In this document: positions 1 to 8,648 of the stretch, piece by piece
Numbering within the stretch: position 1 is the first letter of the stretch
Layout: every line of letters starts with the position of its first letter
From: Eubacterium sp.
Lineage (GTDB): Bacteria > Bacillota > Clostridia > Lachnospirales > Lachnospiraceae
Length of the DNA stretch: 11,659 nucleotides
NCBI GenBank assembly: GCA_017616955.1
Contig: JAFZXD010000008.1
Location: 1 to 11,659, forward strand
Reading direction: 5' to 3'
The notes under the pieces: model-generated
Seen by the model: only the letters and a program-made list of their open reading frames with translations
Database searches by the model: none
What the model was told of the DNA's origin: nothing
Position numbers and translations under genes: made by a program

Positions 1-1062
1 ACCTTCATTTTCATCATCAACACCGAAGTATATAGGAAGCATTCCGATATCATCAGCTGTTACAAGATAACCGTTCTCAGCATTTGTAAGTGGGCTGAAC
101 TCCCAGTCACCATTCTGATAGAATACTGCTTCTTCCATACCAAACTCAGTTTCTGCATTATATGATCCTGAGTTAAGTGTCTTAGGATCTGCTGCTGATG
201 TTCCAACATACATATCCCATACTCTCTTGAAGTTATCAAGATATGTTCCGTCTATCTGAGGCTCACCGGCAATAAGGTCAGCTCCGTCAGCCTTGAACTC
301 ATAGTAAAGTGGAAGATTTGCAAGATGCCCTGAGAATCTCCAAGAAGAACCGTCATCAAGTCCTGCTGAAGCAAACGCTTCTGTAAGTTCATATCCGAAC
401 TGATCGTTGATCTCATCAACTCTTTCGTTGATATCCTTAGCTACTGCCTCAAGCTTATCAAGACTGTTGATCTCATCTACAGACTTGATAACTGCTCCAT
501 CCATAGTAGCGTAATCATTGATAATCTTCTTGTTGTAAATGATTCCGTATGCTTCGTAACAGTTAGCTACTGCTGATGTCTTTCCGTTATATGTTACGAC
601 AAGAGATTTATCTGTTAAATGTGAATAAAGTTCTGTACCGGACATATCGAATGTATAATCATCCCATGTCTGAGCTGCTGATGTATTTCCAATATTAAAG
701 ATAGTAGGTGCTGACTCTTTAGCCATCTCTGACTGAAGTGTTGTATTATACTGTCCGTCAGCTGCTGTAAGTACTGTAACCTCTACTCCTGTTTCAGCCT
801 TATAGTCTGAAGCAAGCTGCTGCCAAGCTTCATCTGTCTCAGGTTTGAAGTTGAGCATATAAACCGATCCTGCTCCCGAACCTGAATCTGAATCAGAGTT
901 TGTATCTGTAGCTTCTGTTTCTGCTTCTGTTTTTTCTTCTACTGTAGCAGCTGTACTGCTTCCCTCTGTAGATGAAGTATCTGCAGAGCCACATCCTACT
1001 GCTGCACCGGCAGACATTGCAAGTGTCAATGCACATGCAACTACTTTGTTAAATTTTCTCAT
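1..1062 (-). CDS. Sugar ABC transporter substrate-binding lipoprotein (partial, C-terminus off the window)
   Basis: This is the N-terminal 354 residues of an extracellular solute-binding protein of the sugar-binding (family 1) type; it continues past the left edge without a stop. It would be anchored outside the cell membrane and hand an oligosaccharide to an ABC permease, probably encoded further left. The protein begins MRKFNKVVACALTLAM, a basic N-terminus and hydrophobic stretch, followed by the lipobox AVGC with the lipidated Cys at residue 24. Residues 25-66 are a low-complexity Ser/Thr/Glu/Asp/Gly linker of the kind common in Lachnospiraceae binding proteins. The mature fold starts near VYMLNFKPE (67). 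The ATG at 1062 has the ribosome site AGGAG eight bases upstream. It follows the kinase gene but is separated from it by a terminator and its own candidate promoter. The substrate cannot be read from the sequence; maltodextrin is possible because of the nearby MalQ-GlgP gene, but this is a guess. Confidence 0.9.
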   Translation of the reverse strand, partial: MRKFNKVVACALTLAMSAGAAVGCGSADTSSTEGSSTAATVEEKTEAETEATDTNSDSDSGSGAGSVYMLNFKPETDEAWQQLASDYKAETGVEVTVLTAADGQYNTTLQSEMAKESAPTIFNIGNTSAAQTWDDYTFDMSGTELYSHLTDKSLVVTYNGKTSAVANCYEAYGIIYNKKIINDYATMDGAVIKSVDEINSLDKLEAVAKDINERVDEINDQFGYELTEAFASAGLDDGSSWRFSGHLANLPLYYEFKADGADLIAGEPQIDGTYLDNFKRVWDMYVGTSAADPKTLNSGSYNAETEFGMEEAVFYQNGDWEFSPLTNAENGYLVTADDIGMLPIYFGVDDENEG

Positions 1063-1111
1063 TTCTTAATCTCCTATCCTCTTAAAATTTTTCTATGTTT
1101 ACGATGATTTA

Positions 1112-1176
1112 ATTATACTTTTCAGCACATTTTTCTTCTATATAACCTTTTTTAGATATATGTTGGATTTTTTAGA
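1112..1176 (-). promoter_or_regulatory. Candidate activated promoter of the binding-protein gene with two phased direct repeats
   Basis: Reading the minus strand, a perfect TATAAT lies at 1117-1112, about 50 bases before the start codon, but there is no recognisable TTGACA at the expected distance (1140-1135 reads TAGAAG). Upstream are two identical 9-bp direct repeats, TTTTTTAGA on the plus strand, at 1148-1156 and 1168-1176. They are 20 bp apart start to start, close to two helical turns. The nearer repeat sits just upstream of where the -35 contact would be. A weak -35 with phased direct repeats is the usual layout of a promoter activated by an AraC-type protein, and the next upstream genes encode such a regulator. 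The layout is seen; the regulatory link is inferred. The repeats are A/T-rich, so chance occurrence is a real alternative. Confidence 0.45.
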
Positions 1177-1214
1177 AAAAAGAAAATGCAGGATTTTTAT
1201 ATAAAATCCCGCAT
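1174..1214 (-). terminator. Rho-independent terminator after the histidine kinase gene
   Basis: On the minus strand ATGCGGGATTTT pairs with AAAATCCTGCAT over 12 bp (one G-T pair) around a five-base AT-rich loop (stem 1186-1214). It is followed by TTTTCTTTTTTCT. The stem begins 21 bases after the kinase stop codon. It should separate the two-component operon from the binding-protein gene, which has its own promoter. Confidence 0.8.
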
Positions 1215-1235
1215 AAAAATACTGTTAATATCGTA

Positions 1236-2990
1236 TTACATGGATACCGCCGGAATTAGTACTGTAATAACGGTTCCCTTGCCTTCTTCACTTTCTACAG
1301 TGATCCCGTATTCTTCTCCGTAGAAATGTTTTATCCTGTCATTTACATTTTTAACTCCATAGCCCTTTGAGCCTTCGGAAAGTATCTGCTTTGCCGTATC
1401 CTCCGGCATTCCCACACCATTATCGGATACCGTAAGCTTTATAACATCTTCCCGCTCCATCTTTCCCGTTATCTCTATCAATCCACGACCATCAGTCTTG
1501 ATGTCTATTCCGTGATCGATGGCATTTTCAATCAAAGGCTGAAGAAGTAGATTCGGTATCGAATAATCCATTATATCCTGAGCTATATCATATTCAACAT
1601 CAAATCCGTTGTCATGCATCATCAGCTGGATATCGATATAGGACTGAATGTTGCTTATCTCATCTTTGATCGAAGTGATATTTTTACCCTTATTCAGAGA
1701 TGTTCGGTAGAACTTTGACAGAAGAAGTGTTATACGACTGATATCCGGTTGTTTTGCTTCTATCGCTTTCCAGTTGATAAGGGATAGCGAATTGTAAAGA
1801 AAGTGCGGATTTATCTGGGCCTGGAGAGCCTTCATCTCAGCTTCCTTCTGAGAAAGCTTACCCTTATACACTTCATTGATCAGAGTATTGATTCGGTCCA
1901 CCATATTACCGAAACCTCGGATAAGTGTTCCAAACTCATCTTTTGAATCACTATGAATCTTTACTTCGTAGTCTCCTGCCTCGACTGCCTTCATATTATC
2001 TGTCAGTGTCTCTATCGTTCCGACAAATCTTCTTGAAACTATCGTAGCAACCAATGAGGATATGATGATACAAAATAGCGAAACGATTATAACCACACTG
2101 ATAATAGAACTGATAGACATATTGATGACCGAATCCGGCTTATATATCGCAGCCGTCCACCCCTGCCTTGTAACCTTTTTCACTATGGTAAATCTTCTGT
2201 TATCACTTTTTATCTTATAGCTTCGATTATTATCATCTGAGGATATCCCCTTGTACATCACCTTCGAATCCAGAACATATCTATCATCGTCAAATGAATT
2301 AAATGAATATATCTCATTTCCTTCTTCATCATAGATGACAACTCCGTACTTCCCGCTCTCCATACGGGAAAACATTTCAAAAAGTGAATCATACTCAACT
2401 TCTATATAGAGATAGCCTTCGCTTTCCAATTCTTCCAGAAGCGGCATCCTTCTTACCAGAAATGCCTTATGTTTCGCATCATCAACAAACCAGTATATAT
2501 TACTGTCAGCATTACTGCTGAGCTTCTGTTTCCAAGGTTCATTCTCCACTTCACTGAGAGGCGCGATAGTACTGTCGTGCTTAACGATGTCCGAATCAAC
2601 ATATATCGTCAGAATACGCATATCACGATTGAAGTACTTCACTCCCGAGAGGAGCGGATCAACAACATCCCTGAGCTCCTTATACACTTCAAATGAACTC
2701 GTATATTCGGAACTATCGTATTTGTATCCGATCACGTTCGAAATGGTCTGATTATAAACAATATAATCAGACAGGTTGTTGTAAATATCTATTTTATTAT
2801 CCATGCCGAGGATAGCCTGCGACATATAGTCCCTCATATTGGTTCTCTCGCGTTCCACAAGATTACGTCTTGAAACGGTGTATGAAAAAATACCCATTAT
2901 AAGCAGCGGAACTATGCTTATCACCAAGATGAAAAGCAGACTCTTCCTTCTGAAGGACATATCCGATAGCTTATGCCTTATCCCATTCAT
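1236..2990 (-). CDS. YesM-type membrane sensor histidine kinase
   Basis: 584-residue sensor kinase that would autophosphorylate and pass phosphate to the response regulator encoded just before it. Membrane segment 1 is at about residues 17-37. An extracytoplasmic sensing region of about 250 residues follows (dCache-like by layout, not by search), then membrane segment 2 at about 292-318 and a HAMP linker at about 316-370. The His_kinase domain (PF06580 type) carries NPHFLYN at 394-400, with His396 as the expected phosphorylated residue. The ATPase domain shows an N box with PLIENAIDHGI (485-495), the G1 box DNGVGMP (523-529), a second glycine motif YGVKN (544-548) and GKGT (570-573). All key residues are present and the length is normal for the family. 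The ATG lies three bases after the regulator's stop codon, with the ribosome site AGGGG inside the regulator's last codons, so translation is probably coupled. YesM/YesN pairs typically sense or control uptake of plant or host glycans; the ligand here is unknown. Confidence 0.95.
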   Translation of the reverse strand: MNGIRHKLSDMSFRRKSLLFILVISIVPLLIMGIFSYTVSRRNLVERERTNMRDYMSQAILGMDNKIDIYNNLSDYIVYNQTISNVIGYKYDSSEYTSSFEVYKELRDVVDPLLSGVKYFNRDMRILTIYVDSDIVKHDSTIAPLSEVENEPWKQKLSSNADSNIYWFVDDAKHKAFLVRRMPLLEELESEGYLYIEVEYDSLFEMFSRMESGKYGVVIYDEEGNEIYSFNSFDDDRYVLDSKVMYKGISSDDNNRSYKIKSDNRRFTIVKKVTRQGWTAAIYKPDSVINMSISSIISVVIIVSLFCIIISSLVATIVSRRFVGTIETLTDNMKAVEAGDYEVKIHSDSKDEFGTLIRGFGNMVDRINTLINEVYKGKLSQKEAEMKALQAQINPHFLYNSLSLINWKAIEAKQPDISRITLLLSKFYRTSLNKGKNITSIKDEISNIQSYIDIQLMMHDNGFDVEYDIAQDIMDYSIPNLLLQPLIENAIDHGIDIKTDGRGLIEITGKMEREDVIKLTVSDNGVGMPEDTAKQILSEGSKGYGVKNVNDRIKHFYGEEYGITVESEEGKGTVITVLIPAVSM

Positions 2991-2993
2991 TTA

Positions 2994-4526
2994 TTACCCC
3001 TGGTCTCGGAACTTCTGAGGACTTACTCCAAAATACTCCCTAAAACTCTGACAGAAATAAGAAACATTTTCATATCCGACCTCATTGCTTATGGTAACAA
3101 CCTTCTTATGAGTTGTTTCCAGCATCTCCTTAGCCTTCTCCATTCGATATGCTTTTATAAACTTACTCAAATTCTGACCTGTTTCGTTTTTAAATACAAA
3201 TGACAAATAACTCGGCGCCATATATACCTTGTCCGCCAGATCGTTTACGCTCAGATCCTTATCGTAATTGTCATAAATATACTGCTTTATATCTTCTATT
3301 TCTCTATGAATCATCTGTGGATTTCTGCCAAATATCTTCTCCAGCTCGTCGATATTCGCCAGCATTATCTCCTTAATATCATCAAATGTACTCGTACTGT
3401 ATATACGCTCAATCTCTCTGCTCTGCTGCATCTCATCCGCATCAGGCATATTATCGTAAAACTCTTTCAGAAGATTTGAGAAAATAAACTTAACATATAC
3501 CTGAGAATACGAATTCTTACCACTATACTTTTCGGACAATTCATCGAAATGTTTTCTCAGATTCAGGATATCTTTCATCTTAACATCCTGTTTTATCTGT
3601 TTCATAAGTGTATCGTTTTCTATCTCAGCTACATCTGTCCCATCTTTCTCATCCTGTTGTTCGTACACAAATCTTCCTGTTGAATAAAACTTCTCCTGCA
3701 TCAGGCTTTCAAGCACCTTAAAATGTTCTGCAACCGAACTTGCACCCGGTTCAAACGACTCACTTATAGCAACATAAGCCGTTTCTCCGTAATTCGTCTT
3801 AAGAAGGCTTATAAGTCTGTCTGCCATTTCGTGGAGAGCCGTTCTTCGCTGTTCTCCGGATTCCACCTTGTCTTCCAGAAATATCAGGCACTGCTGAGAG
3901 TTCAGATTCAGGTATCTTGCATGTTCTTCTACTGCATTTTTTATCTCGTCTTCGATAGCATTTCCAACTCTGACAAAAAACTCCTTATCTGTCTCCAGCA
4001 GGATCATTCTGTGAAATGCAAGAATATCTTCATCCAGTATATTTTTGGACTTATCCAGTTCCTCATTACTGAGATTGCCATATACCATCTGATACAGAAA
4101 ATGTTTTCCTATATATTCACGGCTTTCCTGCTCATACTCCTGTTTCAGACTCATCTCATCAAGCTCACCGATAACCTTATTCATCGTTGCAGTAAACTCT
4201 TCCGGATCCACAGGTTTTAAAACATAGTCTTCCACACCCATCTTCATCGCAAACTTTGCGTATTCGAATTCGCTGTATCCGCTGAATATGATGATCTTCA
4301 TATCAGGAAAAAGCGGTGCCGCCTGACGTATAAGTTCTATACCATCTATAAATGGCATCTTCACATCCGTCAGAAGGATATCTACTCTGGTCTTATTCAG
4401 GAATTCCAAAGCATCCTTTCCATTAACCGCCTCATATATCTCAAGCTCCAGTTTCCCATCTTCCAGAAGATATCTGATTCCGTTTCTTTCGATTTTTTCA
4501 TCGTCTACTATAAGTAATTTATACAT
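2994..4526 (-). CDS. YesN-type response regulator: receiver domain plus AraC-family DNA-binding domain
   Basis: 510-residue cytoplasmic transcription factor. Residues 1-120 form a receiver domain with the acidic pair Asp8-Asp9, phosphoacceptor Asp54 in LLTDVKMP, Ser82 in the FSGYSEF switch region and Lys104 in VLKPVD. Residues about 125-400 are a long, mostly helical middle region typical of YesN proteins and without a recognised domain. Residues about 408-508 are the AraC-type DNA-binding domain with two helix-turn-helix units: LSVNDLADKVYMAPSYLS near 425-442, and ISNEVGYENVSYFCQSFREY near 479-498, ending in the family-typical FGVSPQKFR. It is the first gene of an operon with the kinase (TAATAAATG junction: two stops, then the kinase start). 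The ATG at 4526 gives a protein starting MYKLLIVDDE, exactly the family N-terminus; the only ribosome site is a GGGGG run four bases upstream, which is short. Likely targets are the sugar uptake genes downstream; this is inferred from order and from the phased repeats at 1148-1176. Confidence 0.95.
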   Translation of the reverse strand: MYKLLIVDDEKIERNGIRYLLEDGKLELEIYEAVNGKDALEFLNKTRVDILLTDVKMPFIDGIELIRQAAPLFPDMKIIIFSGYSEFEYAKFAMKMGVEDYVLKPVDPEEFTATMNKVIGELDEMSLKQEYEQESREYIGKHFLYQMVYGNLSNEELDKSKNILDEDILAFHRMILLETDKEFFVRVGNAIEDEIKNAVEEHARYLNLNSQQCLIFLEDKVESGEQRRTALHEMADRLISLLKTNYGETAYVAISESFEPGASSVAEHFKVLESLMQEKFYSTGRFVYEQQDEKDGTDVAEIENDTLMKQIKQDVKMKDILNLRKHFDELSEKYSGKNSYSQVYVKFIFSNLLKEFYDNMPDADEMQQSREIERIYSTSTFDDIKEIMLANIDELEKIFGRNPQMIHREIEDIKQYIYDNYDKDLSVNDLADKVYMAPSYLSFVFKNETGQNLSKFIKAYRMEKAKEMLETTHKKVVTISNEVGYENVSYFCQSFREYFGVSPQKFRDQG

Positions 4527-4547
4527 ACAGCCCCCAAAAACAGATTG

Positions 4548-4575
4548 ATAATCTTTATTTACTGTGAATAGTAAA
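4548..4575 (-). promoter_or_regulatory. Candidate promoter of the two-component operon, overlapped by a palindrome
   Basis: On the minus strand TTTACT (4575-4570) and GATTAT (4553-4548) are separated by 16 bp, each matching four of six consensus bases, about 22 bases before the regulator start. The same TTTACT forms the left arm of an inverted repeat, TTTACT-6-AGTAAA (4558-4575), which could be an operator for a dimeric protein covering the -35 element. Both calls rest on short A/T-rich matches. Confidence 0.35.
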
Positions 4576-4588
4576 TTTTTTCCAAAAT

Positions 4589-4619
4589 TTAAGGTAAGCC
4601 GTAAACCGACTTACCTTAA
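4589..4619 (-). terminator. Hairpin terminator after the MalQ-GlgP gene
   Basis: The arms TTAAGGTAAG and CTTACCTTAA are exactly complementary. Inner pairs (one T-G pair on the minus strand) extend the stem to about 13 bp around a five-base loop. It lies about 60 bases beyond the stop codon of the fusion gene and ahead of the regulator's promoter. The following T tract on the minus strand is weak and broken (ATTTTGG), so termination may be partial. Confidence 0.6.
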
Positions 4620-4678
4620 TATTATCTAATATGACTTATACTCTGTCAAAAGATTTTTATAACAGATATTAACCCGTT

Positions 4679-7600
4679 TTACAGTTTCCAGATATCTCTG
4701 TTATATTCAGCTATGGTTCTGTCTGATGAGAAGAATCCTGATTTAGCAATATTGATCAGCATCTTCTTAGCAAAGAGGTATCTGTTATCATAATCTCTGA
4801 AAGCTTTATCCTTAACTGCGAGGTAATCCTCAAAGTCAGGGAATGTCATGAACCAGTCTTTGTTAAGAAGCTCATTGTAAAGTCTTGTAAGACATTTCTT
4901 ATCTCCGACTGCTGTCACATCTTTACTTATGATAAAGTCAACTGCTTCTTTCAGAACCTCATCGTTCTCATAATAATCTTTTGAAGAATAGTCGCCTCTT
5001 GCATATCTTTCTATAACCGTGTCACTATCTTCTCCGAAGATATAGATATTCTCATCTCCGACAAGATCTCTTATCTCAACATTTGCTCCATCCATAGTAC
5101 CAAGAGTAACTGCTCCGTTTAACATGAACTTCATATTACCGGTTCCTGATGCTTCTTTTGAAGCAAGAGAAATCTGTTCAGATATATCAGAAGCCGGAAT
5201 AACCTTCTCGGCATATGTAACATTGTAATTCTCAAGCATTACTATTCTGAGATATGGACTAACTTCAGGATCATTTGCAGTTATCTCCTGCATACAGAGG
5301 ATAAGATGAATGATGTCCTTAGCTATAGTATAGGCAGGAGCGGCCTTTGCACCAAATATCATAGTGATAGGTGTCGGTGGAAGGATTCCTCTCTTGATTT
5401 CCAGATATTTATGAATTCCATAGAGAATATTCAACTGCTGTCTCTTATACTCATGAAGTCTCTTAACCTGAATATCGAATATGGAATCAGGATTTATCTC
5501 CACGCCTTCTTTTTCATAGATATAGTCTGCCAGTTTTTCTTTATTGTTCTTTTTAATCTTAAGAAGTTCATCAAGAACAGTCATATCATTTTCATATCTG
5601 AGAAGATTCTCAAGAGCCGCTGCATCTCGTCTGTATTCACTTCCGATTTTCTGCTCTATATAATTAGCCAATTCATGATTTGCATGGAGAAGCCATCTTC
5701 TGAATGTGATACCATTTGTCTTATTATTGAACTTCTCAGGATACAGATTGTAGAAGTTGTTGAGCTCGCTGTTCTTCAGGATTTCTGTATGAAGATAAGC
5801 AACTCCGTTTACACTGCTTCCGTAATGCATATCCATATGTGCCATATGAACACGGTCTTCTTTATCAATGATATAAACAGATTCATCATCGAATTTTACT
5901 CTAACCTGTTCATCCAGATATTTTATGATCGGCACAATCTGCGGAGCAACTTTTTCAATGTATTTGATTGGCCACTTCTCAAGCGCTTCTGAAAGGATTG
6001 TATGGTTGGTATATGCACAAACCTTAGATACAATCTGAGCTGCTTCACTCTTATCTATACCCTCTTTAACAAGTAATCTTATCAGTTCCGGAATAACCAT
6101 GGAAGGATGAGTATCATTGATCTGTATAGCCACATAATCACTCAGATCATGAAGGTCACTTCCTCTTTCCACAGCTTCGTCAAGAATAAACTGAGCTGCA
6201 TTACTTACCATGAAATACTGCTGATATACTCTGAGAAGATTTCCTGCTTCATCACTGTCATCCGGATAGAGGAACAGTGTCAGGTTTTTCTTTATATCTG
6301 TCTTGTCGAAATTGATTCCTTCTTTAACAATAGAATCATCTACGCTGTCCAGGTCAAAGAGATGGAGCTTATTGGTTATGTTATTATATCCCGTAACAGA
6401 TATATCATACAGAGTTGACTCCACATCAAAGTCTCCAAATGAAACCTTGTATTTATTGTTTCTCTTTATCAGAAAGCTCTTATCATCTATCCATGGATTT
6501 ACATTTTCATCTTGAAGATGATTCTTGAACATCTGTTTGAAGAGTCCAAGATGATAGTTAAGACCTATTCCGTCTCCATTCAGTCCAAGTGTAGAGATTG
6601 AATCCAGGAAACATGCTGCAAGTCTTCCCAATCCACCGTTACCGAGAGATGGTTCAGCCTCAAGCTCTTCAATCTCAGCAAGGCTCTTTCCTGCCTCTTT
6701 AAGTTCTGAAGCTATCTCATCATAAAGTCCGAGATTAATAAGGTTATTACCCATAAGCTTTCCAATCAGGAACTCAGCTGAGATATAGTACAGTTTTTTC
6801 TTTCCAATCTGTCTGTTATTCGGTCTTACCCTTTCCTCTGCCTTTTTCTGGCAAAGCCCAAGGATATAAACATACAACTCTTCATTTGACAGATCAGCTA
6901 TAGAAACCCTGCTTCCTTTCTGCTCTGAGATATAATCCTCGAGGACCTTGCTTTCTTTATATATTCTTCCGGATGTATATATAAGTTTTTCAAATTTTTC
7001 TACGATTTCAGGGCTATACTGATTCTCTAGCATACGCCACCTCCAGTTATTTCCTATTGTGGATGGTCTATTCATCCTTGCTTCATTTCCCAGTCCAAGA
7101 AGATCCTGCATCTGGAATATGACAGTATCAGCTATACTGTTAAATCCTATTCTGTACAGTTCATTGTACAGTTCGTCAGCATTCTTTGCTCCGGTATAAT
7201 CAAGCGCAAATCTGAGTTCCTGTTCGTTCATATCCTTGCAGAATCCCAGAAGTGTATCATTGTCATGAGTTCCACCATATACAACAGTATTTCTTGTTAT
7301 ATTGTGCGGAAGATGCATGTTGCTCGGATCCGAATCAAATGCGAATTCCAAAAGCTTCATTCCCGGATATCCTGACTCAAGAAGTGTATCTTCTACTTCC
7401 TTTGTTGTATCTCCAAGATCCTCTGCAATGATTCTTGTCTTTCCTCTTGCCTCATCCATTGCTTTGATCAGCTTCATTCCCGGACCCTTCTTGTAGCATC
7501 CGTCCTTCGGATCTTTGTTGAAAGGAATTGTATAGTATCTTACAAATCCGATAAAATGATCTATTCTTATTACATTAAAGAGTCTTGAACCAACTTCAAT

Positions 7601-8500
7601 TCTCTTCTTCCACCAGTCGAATCCTGTTTCTTCGATCTTATCCCAGTCATACAGAGGATTGCCCCACTTCTGACCATATGAGCAGAAGTAATCTGGCGGA
7701 CAACCTGCAACGTCTATAGGATGACCTGTCTTATCAAGCTGGAATACATCCTTATTAGCCCATACATCTGAGCTGTCCAATGCAGCATATATAGGTATGT
7801 CTCCTATGATGCTTATATGTCTCTGTTCAGCATACAGCTTCATCTCAGCCCACTGTTTATAAAACTCATACTGAATGAAGCACCAGAACTCTATATCAGT
7901 TGAAAGGCTCTCTTTATATTTTTTTACAGCTGCCGGTTTTCTGAATCTTATATCCTCATCCCACAGAAGCCATTCTTTATTATCAAAATGATTTTTACAA
8001 GCCATATACAGCGAGTAATCATCAAGCCAAAATTCATTTTCCTTCTTGAAGCTTTTGTATTCATCACTGGTTGTAACACCACTCTTCACGGCTCTCTCAT
8101 AAGCTTTTCTGAGCACACCGTATCTGTATGCCCAAAGTTTTTCATAAGATACTCTGTCAGGTGAATCAAACCATTCGATATCATCTACTTCAAACTTTTC
8201 AAGCAATCCTTCGGATATAAGGATATCCAAATCGATAAAATACGGATTACCTGCAAAAACCGAAAATGCCTGATATGGGCTGTCCCCAAAACTTGTTGGA
8301 CCTATAGGAAGTACCTGCCAATAACAAAAACCCGTCTCAGCAAGTTTGTCTATGAATCTGCATGCTGCATCACCCATAGTTCCTATTCCGTAAGGTGATG
8401 GAAGACTCGAGATTGAAAGAAGAACTCCCGCTCCTCTTACATTTTCGGTATACTTCTCATTCTTCAATAAATCGTTGTTTTTTACATTTGTGTCCGACAA
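4679..8500 (-). CDS. malQ-glgP: Bifunctional 4-alpha-glucanotransferase / glycogen (maltodextrin) phosphorylase, MalQ-GlgP fusion
   Basis: One uninterrupted frame encodes two complete cytoplasmic enzymes of alpha-glucan breakdown. Residue numbers here count from the GTG at 8515. Residues 27-515 are amylomaltase (GH77): [19 protein letters not shown] at the start, nucleophile Asp319 in RIDHFIGF, acid/base Glu365 in IIAEDLG, Asp418 in GGTHDND, and the usual NNWRWRM near the end. Residues about 520-1278 are a GT35 phosphorylase: [17 protein letters not shown] (575-591), [17 protein letters not shown] (623-639), [10 protein letters not shown] (797-806), [13 protein letters not shown] (1017-1029) and [15 protein letters not shown] (1121-1135), with Lys1129 as the expected pyridoxal-phosphate lysine. 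About 750 residues, with NYHLGLFKQ, match the shorter clostridial phosphorylase type. The linker (about 515-540) contains no in-frame ATG or GTG. Together the parts convert maltodextrins to longer chains plus glucose and then to glucose 1-phosphate. Start: the frame opens at GTG 8515, but TTG 8500 has GTGAGG nine bases upstream while the GTG has no ribosome site, so 8500 is preferred. Confidence 0.93.
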   Translation of the reverse strand: MSDTNVKNNDLLKNEKYTENVRGAGVLLSISSLPSPYGIGTMGDAACRFIDKLAETGFCYWQVLPIGPTSFGDSPYQAFSVFAGNPYFIDLDILISEGLLEKFEVDDIEWFDSPDRVSYEKLWAYRYGVLRKAYERAVKSGVTTSDEYKSFKKENEFWLDDYSLYMACKNHFDNKEWLLWDEDIRFRKPAAVKKYKESLSTDIEFWCFIQYEFYKQWAEMKLYAEQRHISIIGDIPIYAALDSSDVWANKDVFQLDKTGHPIDVAGCPPDYFCSYGQKWGNPLYDWDKIEETGFDWWKKRIEVGSRLFNVIRIDHFIGFVRYYTIPFNKDPKDGCYKKGPGMKLIKAMDEARGKTRIIAEDLGDTTKEVEDTLLESGYPGMKLLEFAFDSDPSNMHLPHNITRNTVVYGGTHDNDTLLGFCKDMNEQELRFALDYTGAKNADELYNELYRIGFNSIADTVIFQMQDLLGLGNEARMNRPSTIGNNWRWRMLENQYSPEIVEKFEKLIYTSGRIYKESKVLEDYISEQKGSRVSIADLSNEELYVYILGLCQKKAEERVRPNNRQIGKKKLYYISAEFLIGKLMGNNLINLGLYDEIASELKEAGKSLAEIEELEAEPSLGNGGLGRLAACFLDSISTLGLNGDGIGLNYHLGLFKQMFKNHLQDENVNPWIDDKSFLIKRNNKYKVSFGDFDVESTLYDISVTGYNNITNKLHLFDLDSVDDSIVKEGINFDKTDIKKNLTLFLYPDDSDEAGNLLRVYQQYFMVSNAAQFILDEAVERGSDLHDLSDYVAIQINDTHPSMVIPELIRLLVKEGIDKSEAAQIVSKVCAYTNHTILSEALEKWPIKYIEKVAPQIVPIIKYLDEQVRVKFDDESVYIIDKEDRVHMAHMDMHYGSSVNGVAYLHTEILKNSELNNFYNLYPEKFNNKTNGITFRRWLLHANHELANYIEQKIGSEYRRDAAALENLLRYENDMTVLDELLKIKKNNKEKLADYIYEKEGVEINPDSIFDIQVKRLHEYKRQQLNILYGIHKYLEIKRGILPPTPITMIFGAKAAPAYTIAKDIIHLILCMQEITANDPEVSPYLRIVMLENYNVTYAEKVIPASDISEQISLASKEASGTGNMKFMLNGAVTLGTMDGANVEIRDLVGDENIYIFGEDSDTVIERYARGDYSSKDYYENDEVLKEAVDFIISKDVTAVGDKKCLTRLYNELLNKDWFMTFPDFEDYLAVKDKAFRDYDNRYLFAKKMLINIAKSGFFSSDRTIAEYNRDIWKL

Positions 8501-8537
8501 TACATCATACCTCACTTTTCATAGTTTTTTTCGCACT

Positions 8538-8556
8538 CCGTATTTCTGTTATACGG
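8538..8556 (-). other. Small hairpin in the leader of the MalQ-GlgP gene
   Basis: CCGTAT and ATACGG are exact complements around a seven-base loop, between the candidate promoter and the start codon. It could affect leader mRNA stability or translation. It is too small to be a riboswitch, lacks a T tract, and may be chance. Confidence 0.3.
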
Positions 8557-8592
8557 TACGACCTAAAAATACCAATATTGTCATAATAAAGA

Positions 8593-8620
8593 AATATAAC
8601 TTTTTTTTGATACATGTCAT
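8593..8620 (-). promoter_or_regulatory. Candidate promoter of the MalQ-GlgP gene
   Basis: On the minus strand ATGACA (8620-8615) and TATATT (8598-8593) each match five of six bases of the housekeeping consensus, with a 16-bp spacer that includes an A8 run. This would leave a leader of roughly 85 bases. It is the best pair in the gap between the MerR gene terminator and the fusion gene. Confidence 0.55.
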
Positions 8621-8648
8621 ATTTTTAAACAATTTACATGGTTTTTTC

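Noticed and set aside
3723..4220. Plus-strand open frame of 165 codons opposite the response regulator
   Set aside because: It is antisense to a complete receiver/AraC protein, with no motif and no supporting promoter.
5306..5992. Plus-strand open frame of 228 codons opposite the phosphorylase domain
   Set aside because: It lies wholly inside the strongly supported MalQ-GlgP gene, and its translation is a low-complexity mix rich in Ile, Phe, Ser and Cys with no motif. It is a shadow of the opposite strand.
8505..8522. Five-codon upstream reading frame (ATG AAA AGT GAG GTA TGA, minus strand) as a leader peptide
   Set aside because: It has no ribosome site and no run of regulatory codons; it arises from the sequence that likely serves as the ribosome site of MalQ-GlgP.
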